DNA from: Hemileia vastatrix
Taxonomy: Eukaryota > Basidiomycota > Pucciniomycetes > Pucciniales > Zaghouaniaceae
DNA length: 64,000 nt
Assembly: GCA_030280995.1 (NCBI GenBank)
Contig: JASXTE010000013.1
Span: 9,145,001-9,209,000, forward strand
Direction of reading: 5' to 3'
Shown here: positions 11,980 through 24,178 of the stretch, piece by piece
How positions within the stretch are numbered: position 1 is the stretch's first letter
Layout of the letters: every line of letters starts with the position of its first letter
Made by a program: the position numbers and the translations under genes
The notes under the pieces: generated by a model
The model's database searches: none
What the model saw: only the letters and a program-made list of their open reading frames with translations
Told to the model about the DNA's origin: nothing

Positions 11980-12803
11980 TGTCAAGGCTCACTTTTGGTC
12001 TAGAAGCTTTGGTACGGTGTTATATGAAGATTTTAAGGATTTATTTGACTCTCAATAATTAGGTACGTATTTCTCAATCAAAGATTATTCTTTTACTCAA
12101 TAATAAGAGGTAGATTTGAATATTTATATAAGTTATAGTTTAGAATTACGTCCTTGTAAATACTAAAGATATAAGATATAAGAAATAAGTGGTTAACTTT
12201 TGTAGTTGTAGTAATAAGTGAGTTGGTAAAAAGAATGATTAAAAGACAACAAAAAGAGAGGCCTTTTATAGGCAAAGGAGAGACAAAGCACGGCAATCAA
12301 ATTCTAAAAACAGTAGGAAGAGAGAGAGAAAAGAACATTCCAGAAAGAGTATTTCAAATAATAAAGTTATTCTAAAAAGAAGGCGTCAAAAAGATGTATT
12401 TACAGAGTATGTCAGAAATACATCAATATTTTTAATATTTACTGTAAAAGTTAATCCTAAATAAGAAATTTGATTTTTTTGTATATATTTAATATTATTT
12501 GAATATTTAAATCTTATTTTATCTTTATATTTATTTTTTAATATAAAATTTTATTTTTTCCCAACCTGTCAAATGAGCACGGTGTTAGAGAAAAATATAA
12601 GGGACAAAATTATATTTTTAACTTTAATTATTTATTTGATTAATTAATTTTTTAATTTTAACATTCTGTAATTAATTAATTTATCATAACTAATTTTAAT
12701 GTAACTAAATTATAATTAAATAATAATTAAAAATGATAAGGTGCGGCTTCATCCAGTAAATAATTAATTATTTCACTGGGTAAGTCTAGTAGCCTGGCTG
12801 ACA
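11980..12803 (-). repeat. 3' LTR of copy B
   Basis: On the + strand it starts TGTCAAGGCTCAC and ends GGCTGACA, the reverse complement of the family termini. The TATA box reads CCTTTTATA near 12262-12270. The neighbouring sequence CTCCCTCACTCT (12804-12815) is the reverse of the polypurine tract. Confidence 0.95.
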
Positions 12804-12836
12804 CTCCCTCACTCTAAAAAAACAATAAAAAAAATG

Positions 12837-15800
12837 CTATGATTTTTTCTTTTTATACTTTTTTAGTAGAGTAGGAAGATTAGATATCTCCTTCCCAGGT
12901 ACCCAAGAATCATATTCAGATGATTTATTCTTGAATCTCAATAAGTATTCTGTACCTTTCTCAGCAGTGACTATTCTGTCATTTAAAATTTTTTCAATTT
13001 CTGCTGTCTCAGTGATTTCATTTGGGGTTTTATTTGGTCTACCCCTCCTTTTTGGAAATAAATCACTATTGGATGTGTAAGGTTTCAAAAAAGATATTGG
13101 AAAAACAGGATGTTTTCTGTCATATGGGGAATACAGAATAACTTCAACTGCATTATCTCCAATCATTCTTCTGACAACAAATGGATCTTTTAATTTGTTA
13201 TTACCTTGTAAGTTGAAGTGGACTGTAGAAATCAACACTTCATCACCCTTTTTAAAAGTGTATTCTTTATGGGATTTGTCCCATCTTTTCTTCTCATATT
13301 CAAATGATTTTTCAATACATTTTTGAGCATGATTTCTACATAGTTGTTGCATTTGAAGAAAAGATTTTACACCAGGATGTATATCCAATTTAGGTATTTT
13401 GTTATTGAGAATTTGGGCAGGAGTATTAGGAACATATCCAAGCCAGAGCTCAAAAGGCTTTCTTTGAGTAACAGAATGAACTGTGCTATTATAAGCAAAT
13501 TCTAACCCAGGAAGTAAGGTAACCCAATCATGAGTGAATCTGTCATTCTCTTTATACTCAAGGCCAAAGGCACAATATCTTCTTATCATGTCCTCTAAAG
13601 TCTGAATCATTCTTTCAGCTAACCCATCAGTCTGAGGGTGATGGGCAGTAGAAAGTTTCAGATCACAACCACAAACATCCATCAGAGACATCCAAAATTC
13701 AGAAGTAAATTTAGGGTCTCTGTCAGAGATTATGGCTTTAGAAAAACCAGCAGTATTAAACATATGAGACCACCATAAGAAAGCTAATTCTTTAGTGGAA
13801 ACATCCTTGTGGGTAGGGATAAATTTACACATTTTTGTGAATCTGTCCACAATAACCCAACAAGAGTTATAACTGTCTTTACCAGCAATAGGTAATCCCG
13901 TTACAAAATCCATGTTTATTATTTGCCATGGAGCATCAGGAGGTTCAATATGATGCATTAATCCTGCTCTTTTACCAGTTAATCTTTTTGATTTTTGGCA
14001 AGAATCACAGGATTCAACATATAATTTTGTGTCCTCAGAAATATCAGCCCACCAACAGTGTTCTTAATTCTGATCATTGTTTTGTCAAGATCAAAATGTC
14101 CAGCTAATATGTCATCATGACAAATTTTCAAGATGATTTCTTTCATAGAAGGAGGAATAACAATAACATTACTCAACTTTCTTCTATAATATAGATATCC
14201 TTCATCAATTGAAAATTTACTTTTTCCAAAGCTTTTTGTTACTTTGGTGGAAGGGTTTTAATTAATGCTTGTATTGAAGCATTCTTTGGATCATTTAATA
14301 TAGTGCATAACTTTTTCAAGTCAGTGTCCTTATCATATGATTCCAGAAAAAGCTGTAATAGCTCTTCCTCCATATCAACCACATATATCCCATGGATATG
14401 GATAATTACATCCTCAGGATCATAAGCAGGATTAGAGTCATCATTTGGTAAAGGTAACCTTGATAACATATCCACATTTGAGTGACCAATACCAGCTCTG
14501 TGAATAATTGTCATTCTCCCTCTGTACTCTTGAACAGCCAGCTTCCATCTAAACATATGTCTATTAGGTGTTTTCAAGTTTAAAAGGGATTTAACTGCAC
14601 TGCAGTCAGTGACAAGTTCAAATTTCTGGTCATCTAGGTAATAATGAAGCTTTTCTAGAGCCCATACTACAGCTAAACACTCTAATTGAGTAGCACCATA
14701 TTTCAATTCACTATTTCTCAAAGTTCTTGAAATATAACAAATTACTACTTCTGAAACTTTATCATTTATCACTTGTTTTTGATGGAGGGAAGCACAAAGA
14801 CCAATGAAACTGGCATCCGTGTACAAAACAAATGGTTGATTAAAGTCAGGTAAAGCAAGAATTGGTGCTGACATCAAACAGGGTATCATAGTGTCAGCAA
14901 TGACTTGGTAATTTTTAATATACTTTCTATAGTATCCACAAATTCCCAAAAAACTCTGGAGCTCTCTCACTGTTGTAGGAGCTTTCACCTGTTGTATGGC
15001 TGCCACTTTGTTCTGGTCAACACATATCTGTAAGCCTGAAACAACATGACCAAGAACTTTTAAAGAATGGAAACAAAATTTACATTTCTTCAAAGCAAGT
15101 GTCATATTTATTTCATCCATTTTCTGGAATACTTTACACAGGTGTTTAAGATGGTCCTCAATTGTTGTTGAGAATATAATGATATCATCAATATAAACCA
15201 TCAGCCAGCCTTCAATTATCTCTTGATGGAATGTGTTATCCATTACTTTTTGAAAAACTGAAGGAGCATTTTTAGGGCCAAATGGCATCCTAATATACTT
15301 ATAAATACCCATATGAGTGGCAATCATCAGAAAGTTCTGAGAATTTTTCTCAACAGGTACCTGGTTATATCCCTTATTACCATCCAAACAGCTGATATAT
15401 TTAGCACCCTGTAAAGAAGCATGTATAGAGCTGATTCTAGGTAAAGGATAGATATCATCAACAGTATAAGTATTTAGTGCTCTATAATCACCACATAACC
15501 TGGCTTTATCTTTCTCATAAGAAATTAGGACAGGTGAGATAACACAATATTTAGGTGTTTCAACTACCTTTTCAATAATATTCATTTTTAAAAGGGTAGA
15601 GATATTGTCTTCAATATCTTTTCTCTTTGTGGGAGAAGCAGGATAAGGCTTCTTCTTTAAACTAGGTGGTATATCAGTTAATGGGCAAGACAATGAAAGT
15701 TTCATTTCCTCTTTAACTAATCCCAGTTCATGTGACCCATGAGCAAAGGCCGTAGGAAAAGATTTTATCAAGTTAATGATGGAATCTTTATCCTCACCAG

Positions 15801-18777
15801 AAAGTTGTTCTCCAAAAGAAGCATTGTCAATTTCAGACATAAGGGCATGCATTTCCTTTGTAGATCTTCCTTTATATTGAACCACAGAATTACATGTATT
15901 CAATTCTGGTTTTAATAATTTTTTAGGGGAGGAAATTTTAAATTTTCTCTTCCCATTCATCCCCATTGTAAAACATTGGTTTGAAGGATCCAATTTTATG
16001 CCATACTTGGTTAAAATATCATTCCCTACAATAAACCAATTGCTCAAGTTATCATTTTTCATGACAAAAAAATCACAAATAGCTCTTACAAAACCATGGT
16101 TATATTTAAAAAACACTGTGGCTTTGTATTTACCAATGGGGGACAAAACAGAGCCATACCCTCTCCAATTCTCAGAAATGATAGGCAACAGTTTAGATTT
16201 ATAGTCTTGATCTACTGAAGCAAGTGCTCTTTCAGATACTACACTTCCTCCAGCTCCAGGATCCAGAACAACTTCCATGCTGCTTCCATTGATCAAGACT
16301 GGTGCTTTGAGAGGGGAAATTAAAATTGAGCTATCCCCAATGTTCCTTATGATCTCAGCATCCTTAACTTTAGATAAATCATTATTATCAATATAAATAG
16401 TAGTTAAATAAGGAATATCTTCTTGCAGCATTAAGATTTCTTGTTGAGATTCATATGAAATATTTCTGGCACAATCACTTGAAGTATCATCCGATTCTAT
16501 TGTGTCATCAGCCTTCTCCTCATTTTTTTCAACAAGATTTATCCTCTTGTCACAAACATGGCTTTTCTGCTAAGGCTTGTTGTATTTGAAGCAAGTGTTT
16601 GTTGCATACTTTTTTTGTTCAACAGGGGCAGAAGTTTACCAACATTTTCCAGAGGTTTCTGTTGGTAAGTGAAGGATTTCTCCCAAGGAGTCCTAGGAAT
16701 GAATCTTCTTGCATCATACTTATTGTTTAGAAGTATCTCATTGCAAGTATTAATGAAATAAGAGGGTTCTTTGGAGAACTCAGTCCTAGCCACTATCAAG
16801 TCTCTCAGAGACATTGGTAATTTATAGAGGATCCTGTCCTTCCATAAATCAAACTCCATATTTGGGTCCATTTCCCTTAAGATTTTTACAAGTTTCATTA
16901 AAAACTCAATAGGTTTATCAGTAGAAGAGCTATATCTAGTTTCCTCATACTGCCTTTGTTGAGCCATTCTAAACTTGGAGCCACCAAATTGTGCTTTAAT
17001 TAATTTCTTCCAATCCTCCCATGAGTAGTCATTCCCATCCAGGAGAACAGATTCATACCACATCAGGGCAAAATTAGTGAACAAAGAAATTAATTTGGAC
17101 ACAATTTCCTCATCTGGGAGTTTGTAAGAATTTTTTAAATTATCAATTCTGCAAATAAATTGTTGCCAATCAGATGAAGAATCACCGTCAAATGTTGGGT
17201 ACTGGTCAAGTTTTGGCCAATTCTTTTGATTTGAAGGAGTCTCCTTAGTACTAGCTTGTTTCTGAGCAAGAATCAGCTGTAATTTCTCTAATTGTGCTGA
17301 AATCTCATTGTTTAATACTTCTGTTGCAGATCCTGGTGCATCATCAGTTTTTGATGGAAACTCAGTGTTGTCAACAGGTATTTCTGGATCTATTTTTATT
17401 TTAGATGAACTAGCCACATGTACTGGTTGAGAATCCTGCACTATATGTTCCTTCACAGAAATGTCAGAATATTTTTGGTCATTTAACAATGAGTTCAATT
17501 TTTCTTCAATGGTTGTTAGTCATGTTTTCATTCTTGGAAGACTAGATAAACTCTCATTGATAGTTGCAAAAGATAATTGATTTTTATGTTAAAAAGATGA
17601 CAAATGGACACTCAATCTTTTCAGATTTATCTTATCTATCTCTACCTCCTGGAAACAGGCAGATACAGTATCTTTTAGTTTAGACAAATCATTTTTTATA
17701 TTTTGCCATAAAGCAATTTTCTTTTCATGGGTTGCTTTGTAATGAGACAATTCATAAGAGACTCTCTGAGCTTCACTTTTTAATGCTTGATATCCTTGAT
17801 CAGTTAACAAACTATTATATCTCTGATTCAATTGCATATTGTTCATTATATGATTTTGTTTGGCAATAATATCTCTCAAGTGCTCATCATTAATTCTTGC
17901 TACATCTGGAGTGTTTCTCAATAAGGAAACTGAGTAGCTTTACAGACTCTCATAGAACTCAGGGTCAAGAGTTTCATCAATCACAGCCATATCAGGATTA
18001 ATCATTGAGGTAGCAATTAAAAGTAATGGATTAGATACATGAGATATCTGTCTACTATTCCCAGCCTCTATAGGTCTCAAGGTTTCATCCTGCCTTCCAG
18101 ATTTACCTGAAGGAACAGAGTCAGCCACAAGAAAAGGCACTTGAGAATCAATAGAGGGACATACCAGGGTTTGCTGGGTATCACCATATTGGGCTTCCTT
18201 CTTCTTTTGCCTTCTTGATAAGGGTGGGGAGGAGTGGGGTTGGCCTGGGTGGGCCTTGATGGACCTACCTGAGGTAACTGATGCTGGTTTTGAGCCAAGT
18301 AGTCCCACTGAGTGTTGAGGCAGTCCCACTGCCACTTGGACACTTCCACCATCTCTTGGGATTGGGGAGCCAATTGTTGTTGATCCCTGGGAGGAAGAGG
18401 TTTCTTCCTCTCTTGGAGAAAAGTATCTGTTCTTTTCACCTTTTCTTCCAAGGCATCTACCCTTACCTTTAGTCTCAAGCTGTCTGTCCTTAACTCCTTT
18501 ATGTGGGTAGACAGATTCTTTACCTGCTGAGACAATGGCATCTTTTTATATCCTGAAGCCTTTTGGAAGCTCTTCTGGTGGGTTTGTCATGGGCTTCGGA
18601 TCCTGAGTATTGTCCACTAGGATTTCTACTTCTTCCATCTCTACATCCTGTTTGGGGAAAGGATTTATTAGTTTGAGAAATTCTTCTTGTTAAAGGAGAA
18701 CTTACAGAAGTAGGCTCATCATAATCAATTAAGTCTAGTTCTTCTTCATGTGCAGCAAAACCAATTTGATCAGTCAT
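12837..18777 (-). pseudogene. Degenerate gag-pol polyprotein of copy B
   Basis: The ATG at 18777 begins MTDQIGFAAHEEEL. A canonical 58-bp intron (GTAAGT to AACAG, about 18628-18685) then joins PTS to DVEMEEVEILV, and the second frame runs through a coiled coil (IKELRTDSLRLKVRVDALEE). The gag core, zinc-knuckle region, protease (VLDPGAGGS, with Pro in place of Ser in the DSG motif), RT (YIDDIIIF), RNase H (LYTDAS), integrase (ISDRDPKF, LAERMIQ) and chromodomain follow. In RT/RNase H about 28 codons are missing in frame between YQVIA and DTMI (near 14895). Breaks occur near 17925, 17500-17590, 16435-16540, 14177-14238 and 13959-13978. It is not functional. Confidence 0.92.
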
Positions 18778-19915
18778 TTTAAAATTCTACTGAAATGAAG
18801 GAAAGAGACAAAATTAATTAGTCTTTATTTTTAATTTTTATTTAACAGAAATAAAATAAAAATAAATAAAAAATCTTTTTAGGATAAAAACAACTTAAAT
18901 AAAATTAATAAAAAATAATTTAAAACCAGGATAATACAATCAACTTTGGAAATAAATTACAATTTCTATTAATTTTTTATTTTCAGGATTTAAATCAACT
19001 AATTTATTACCAGGATTTATTGTCAACTTAAATAATCAAATATGAATCTTTATTAATTAAAAAAAATTTCTTTTAACTGATCACTTAACTACCAGGACTT
19101 AATGTCAACTGAAGTAATTAAATATGAAGTTTTATTTTAAAATTTTATTACTGATCACTTAACTACCAAGACTTAATGTCAACTGAAGTAATTAAATATG
19201 AGTTTTATTAATTAAAAATATTTATTGCATTACCACGACTCAAAGTCAACTGAAGTAATTAAATGTGAATTATTTATTAATAAAAATATTATTGTCAGGA
19301 CAATTTGTCAACTGGAACAATTAAAATTTAAGTTAATCAGGAAAAATGTCAACTGAAAAATTATAATGATTATTTTATTAATAAAAAAAATATTATTGTC
19401 AGGAAAATTTGTCAACTGGAACAATTAAAATTCAATTAATCAGGACAATTGTCAACTGAAAAATGATAATTAATAATAAAATATATTTATTTTATTACTT
19501 CTGGGACTAAGAACAGTTATTGCTCTATTATGGTCAACCAGGAAAAATAAAAAAAAATATAATAATAAAATTAAATTTCAAATTACCAGACACCTCCCCT
19601 GCAGAATGAGCAAATTAATTCCACTTACAGAGTGCTGAGTAAAAGGAAATACATAGCAAATGAGGAGTGAAGAGTAACCCACAAATAGTAATAACAATAA
19701 TTACCACGATATATACGATCTTTAGTCAATATATGAACTTAAGTTTTGGAGCGCGGTTCGATTCCCGTTCGCAGCAAAAACTTTTATCACGTGACGTATG
19801 ATGTTCGTCATTTTCTCGCCTCCACTCGTCCTTTACAGGTACTTGTACGCCGATGGTCCCCTCAGATACACCTCAAGTAACATTGCGCTGTCGATATTTT
19901 GGAAAGGCCCCCAAT
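18778..19915 (-). other. 5' leader of copy B with putative intron and hairpin series
   Basis: Reading on the - strand, a GTAAGT donor (19623-19628 reversed) and a pyrimidine-rich acceptor ending CAG (18790) define a possible 839-bp leader intron. Between about 18924 and 19460 about ten hairpin units of the CAG-TT-GAY/RTC-CTG type are found. Between the LTR and the donor, a GGTTCGATTCC word (near 19758, + strand) matches a Pol III B-box. Short reading frames here are not supported as genes. Confidence 0.55.
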
Positions 19916-20739
19916 TTTCAAGGCTCACTTTTGGTCTAGAAGCTTTGGTACGGTGTTATATGAAGATTTTAAGGATTTATTTGACTGTCATTAATTAGGT
20001 ACGTGTTTCTCAATCAAAGATGATTCTTTTACTCAATAATAAGAGGTAGATTTAAATATTTATATAAGTTATAGTTTAGAATTACCTCCTTGTAAATACT
20101 AAAGGTATAAAATATAAGAAATAAGTGGTTAACTTTTGTAGTTGTAGTAATAAGTGAGTTGGTAAAAAGAATGATTAAAAGACAACAAAGAGAGAGGCCT
20201 TTTATAGGCAAAGGAGAGACAAAGCACGGCAATCAAATTTTAAAAACAGTAGGAAGAGAGAGAGAAAAGAACATTCCAGAAAGAGTATTTCAATTAATAG
20301 AGTTATTCTAAAAAGAAGGCGTCAAAAAGATGTATTTACAGAGTATGTCAGAAATACATCAATATATTTAATATTTACTGTAAAAGTTAATCCTTAATAA
20401 GAAATTTGATTTTTTTGTATATATTTAATATTATTTTAATATTTAAATTTTATTTTATCTTTATATTTATTTTTTAATATAAAATTTTATTTTTTCCCAA
20501 CCTGTCAAATGAGCACGGTGTTAGAGAAAAATATAAGGGACAAAATTATATTTTTAATTTTAATTATTTATTTGATTAATTAATTTTTTAATTTTAACAT
20601 TCTGTAATTAGTTAATTTATTATAACTAATTTTAATGTAACTAAATTATAATTAAATAATAATTAAAAATGATAAGGTGCGGCTTCATCCAGTAAATAAT
20701 TAATTATTTCACTGGGTAAGTCTAGTAGCCTGGCTGACA
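19916..20739 (-). repeat. 5' LTR of copy B
   Basis: It has the same length as the 3' LTR (824 bp) with scattered substitutions, and carries the promoter that would drive copy B (TATA box reversed at 20198-20206). Its inner end reads TTTCAAGG instead of TGTCAAGG, a change in the terminal CA. Confidence 0.93.
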
Positions 20740-21177
20740 ATTTCACACAATTTGGTTGTTCATTTCAAATCATTCATAAGTTGATTCATAGAATCAACAA
20801 GGTAAAGAAAGATGGTAAAGTTAATCGATTTAAAAAAACTTTATCTAGATCCAAAAAGTATGGGGATTATATTTTTCATCAAAAATTATATATTTTTTCA
20901 TAAATTTTTAATAAATATTTTTTATATATCAATTTTCTCAAGTAAAGTGATGAGCCAACGACCTTTGGTTGTTTAACAGGTAATCATGATAACATTTATT
21001 TTTTTCATGAGGTTCCTCTAGCCTATACCTGTGGAAAGTCACAAACTTTTGTTTCTAGATTTGATCTGCATTTTGGCTTGAGGAATTGTAATTAATTTAA
21101 ACTAGGGAAATTGATATATATTAGATATTTATTTAATAATTTATGTAATTATATTAAATTTAGATGACTTCCACCAC
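20740..21177. other. AT-rich spacer, no gene seen
   Basis: No coding frame or repeat that I can support is present between the end of copy B and the tandem array. Confidence 0.5.
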
Positions 21178-21600
21178 TTACTTCAATAAAATGCAGGGGG
21201 GGGGGGGGTATTTCCAAATTTTCAAATCTGACATTCAAAATTGAAGACTTGTAAAACTTTTGGTAATACCCACCCCTTGCTTCAATAAAATGTAGGGGGG
21301 GGGGTATTGCCAAATTTTCAAATGTAACATGTAAAATTTTTGACTTGTAAATATTTTGGTGAAATTTTTTTGGTGATTCCTGTCCCTTACTTCAATAAAA
21401 TCCAGGGGGGGTATTGCCAAAATCTCTTATAAGACTTGTTAAATTCTTGACATGTAATAATTTTAGGGATACCATTAAAATGCAGGGGGTAGTAAAGCCA
21501 AAGTTTCATATAAGACTTTCAAGATTCATGACATGAAAGAATTTTGGTGATACCCACCCCTTACTTCAAAAAAATCCAGGGGTGGGGGATTGTCAAATTT
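21178..21600. repeat. Tandem array, about five units of 80-110 bp
   Basis: Each unit begins with TACTTCAATAAAATGCAGGG, then a G run, TATTGCCAAATTTTC and a tail with TTTTGGTGATACC. Unit starts are near 21178, 21278, 21388, 21468 and 21563. The G run varies from about 5 to 14. The word GGGGGGTATTGC also occurs in the terminal repeats of the giant element at 26308, which may be chance. Confidence 0.75.
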
Positions 21601-21759
21601 TCAAAGGAGACATGAACATTTTATTTAAAAAAAGAATATTTAACATTAAAATACAAAAATTCAAGTAATGATTGATAGAGTAATGAAATAAAGGAAATTA
21701 TTGTAAATTTTATGTAAAAATAAATATGAACAGTTGAAGTGTGAGAGAAATAAAACAAA

Positions 21760-23237
21760 CTAGTCATCAAAAAATTTCTTCAAATGTTCAATTTCCTCAA
21801 CAGATTTATTAGCTTTAACACATTCTATCAAGAAATCTTTCTTTTTGGAATTTTCTTCACCATCAAACTTATATTTCATCTGCTCTAATAGGTTTTGATT
21901 TTTGAGTGTTTTCTCCTCTTTTTTTGATTTTTCAATACTTAGAATTAACTCTAAATTCTTCTTCTCCAAATCTTGGGCACGACCATCCTTCTGTAAAGAG
22001 AGCTCATACTTCCTCTTCTCCAAATCTTGGGCACGATCATCCTTCTGTAAAGAGAGCTCATACTTCCTCTCTTCCAAATCTTGTAGACTATCATCCCTCA
22101 TTTAAGAGAGCTTTTATTTCTTCTTTTCAAAGATTAGAGTCTCTTTAACAATTTCCACTTGTTCTAGAGTGATAATAAAAATTAAGATAAAGTAGAAGGA
22201 AAGAAGAGTAAAGTAATAAGAGGTATGGTATCACTTACCAGCATCACATTTCTCTAAAAATTTCTCCATAGACAAAAAAGGGGTTTGTGATGAAGTATCA
22301 CTTTTTTGTCTTCTTTGGGAGTGAAAATTTAGACTACTTGAGGCCTATGCTTCTTGTTCAAGGTCATATTTTCTTCCTCATCATTGTCACTACCTTCAGA
22401 CTCAGTTGATTGAGGATCCTGGGTTTGTTTGTCAGCCTTTTAAGAAATAAGAAAAAGATAAGTAAATAAAAAATAGAATTGACAAGATAAAAGAAAAAAG
22501 AAACAGACGTAAGTTAGATTTTGTTGGGTTAAATATCCAATAGGATCTACAGAAAAGCTATCTAGATTTTTCTCATTCAAATGAGGGGAGGCTTGAGTGG
22601 AGGAAGAGGATGGGAAAAGATTTGCTTCAACATCATGTTTGGAGATAGGATCTTCTCCATCTAAAATGTTTACAGGATTAACATTGGCTTGCTCTCCAAA
22701 AATTGCATCCATCTTTTTAAATTAAGGACATAAAGATTCAAGTGTATCCTCTATGGATTTGATACCCTTTGTTATATCAATGTTGGTAACTCCAAAACCA
22801 GTGGAAATGAAAGAGCTTTTGCCTTCTTGTATTTGGCTTGGTAATGCTTGAAGCATTCAGACATCTATATAGGCAAAAGATCAATCCTTCCCTTGGTCTT
22901 ATTCCATAATTCATTTTCCATTAGAAGATAGCCATTAACATTTGATGCTGGGGGCCATCCTACTTTAGTTGCATACTCAGTACCAAAAACAAGAATCATA
23001 GTTAGATTTGGTTTTCAGCCAGTTGATAAGAATGAGATGATCATCTTTTTTTAATTGAACAGTCTTAGATTTCTTGGCTGAGCGGGGGAAAGCGGGAGTA
23101 GTGGGATTTGAAGAACAACTGGGTGATGGCTGCCTTTGAGAAGATCTAGGAGGATGAGGCATGTTAAAATATAAATAAAGATTAAAAGGAGCTGAAACAA
23201 GCAGATGAGATAGAGAGATGAAAAGGAGCAGAAACAA
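21760..23237 (-). pseudogene. Degenerate Myb-like / coiled-coil protein gene
   Basis: On the - strand from about 23154 the frame reads MPHPPRSSQR, a Ser/Pro-rich stretch, then VQLKKDDHLILINWLKTKSN, which resembles Myb/SANT-like N-termini expanded in rusts. One extra T after DSCF shifts the frame; in the next frame GTEYATKVGWPPAS and ECFKHYQAKYKKAK follow, with a TAG between them. Downstream exons include MDAIFGEQANVN (22712) and a canonical intron GTAAGTGATA...TCACTCTAG (about 22163-22240). The last exon has stops, then three related units of about 21 aa (core EKRKYELSLQKDGRAQDL) and a charged coiled-coil end. The family link is from memory of rust proteins and is moderate. It is probably dead. 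Confidence 0.55.
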
Positions 23238-23290
23238 GCATATGAGATATCAAGATTAAAAGGAGCAGAAACAAGCAGATGAGATGGTGA
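23178..23290. repeat. Short tandem repeat, about three units of 45-50 bp
   Basis: Units share AAAAGGAGCAGAAACAAGCA followed by GATGAGAT. They lie upstream of the Myb-like pseudogene start and may be part of its 5' region. Confidence 0.6.
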
Positions 23291-23334
23291 GGGGTTCTGA
23301 GTGGAAAGAATGAATATGATGGGATGAGAATGGG

Positions 23335-24137
23335 TGTCGGGTGGTCCTTCAAGTCTAGAAGATTTTTCAAGGTATTTCAAGGATAGCAATGGTGTATTTT
23401 GGAGGACTCAAAATAGTGTACGTATTTCTGTTTAATTTTTAAAGATTAATTACTCAAGGATAAGAGGTAGGATTTTAATTATTATTATAATTAATGACTT
23501 AGAACTACAAGATTGTAAGTACTAAAGACAATAATAAATTGTAATAAATATTTTAATGTAGTATTGGTTTTAATGATGTAAGTAAGTGCATGATCCTTCA
23601 AAAGCAAAAAAAGAGAGGGCCTTTTATAGGCAAAGATGTGAGAAATAAAAACACTGAGTTAAAACCACCTGATACAAGGATGTGAGAAAAGAAACTAAAT
23701 AAAGAGTGTATATGAAATAGTAAAAGATATACTAAATAGTGCGTAAATAAAAGGTATAATTTTTTTTGATATAAAAATTTGAATCCCTTGGTCCATCACA
23801 TTTAGTACAAAAACATTTGATTTAAAATGTTGATTTAACAAAATCTAAATAAAGGAATTTGAAAAGTTTTTTTCTTTTTATATTTTTATATTTTTAATAC
23901 TATTTTTATTCCCTCTCATCTGTATTATTGAGCACAGTATTAGGGATTAAAAATTTATGTGACAGTTACTTATTTTTATTAATTATTTACATTACTTATT
24001 GTACTTATCTAGTTAGTTGTAAGTAATACATAAGTAGTTAGTAAATAATTAATTATTAATAAGGATTAAAAAGCATGTCTTTATCTCAGTAAGATAATTA
24101 ATTATTTTACTGGGTAAGTCTAGTAGCCTGGCTGACA
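23335..24137 (-). repeat. 3' LTR of copy C (803 bp)
   Basis: On the + strand it starts TGTCGGGTGGTCC and ends GGCTGACA. It is a more diverged LTR, closer to copy A's than to B's or D's, for example in the region with CTCTCATCTGTATTATTGAGC. A TATA box is near 23612-23620 (reversed). Confidence 0.9.
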
Positions 24138-24178
24138 CTCCCTCACTCAAAAAATAAATAAATAAATAAATAAAAATG

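Larger units (their letters stand above)
11980..20739 (-). mobile_element. Ty3/Gypsy chromovirus copy B, complete but broken
   Basis: Both LTRs are 824 bp (11980-12803 and 19916-20739), with coding on the - strand between them. The four bases ATTT flank both ends (11976-11979 and 20740-20743); the fifth base differs, so the usual 5-bp duplication is imperfect or only 4 bp. The layout is the same as copies A and D. The pol frame is longer than in A, but gag and the integrase N-terminus are interrupted, and part of the RT/RNase H connection is deleted. Confidence 0.95.

Noticed and set aside
11819..12058. Gly/Trp-rich frame on the + strand
   Set aside because: It is translated from the G-rich minisatellite arm and runs into the LTR of copy B.
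23160..23389. Membrane-like frames on the - strand (Leu/Phe/Ser-rich)
   Set aside because: They arise from the short tandem repeat and pyrimidine-rich strand upstream of the Myb-like pseudogene.
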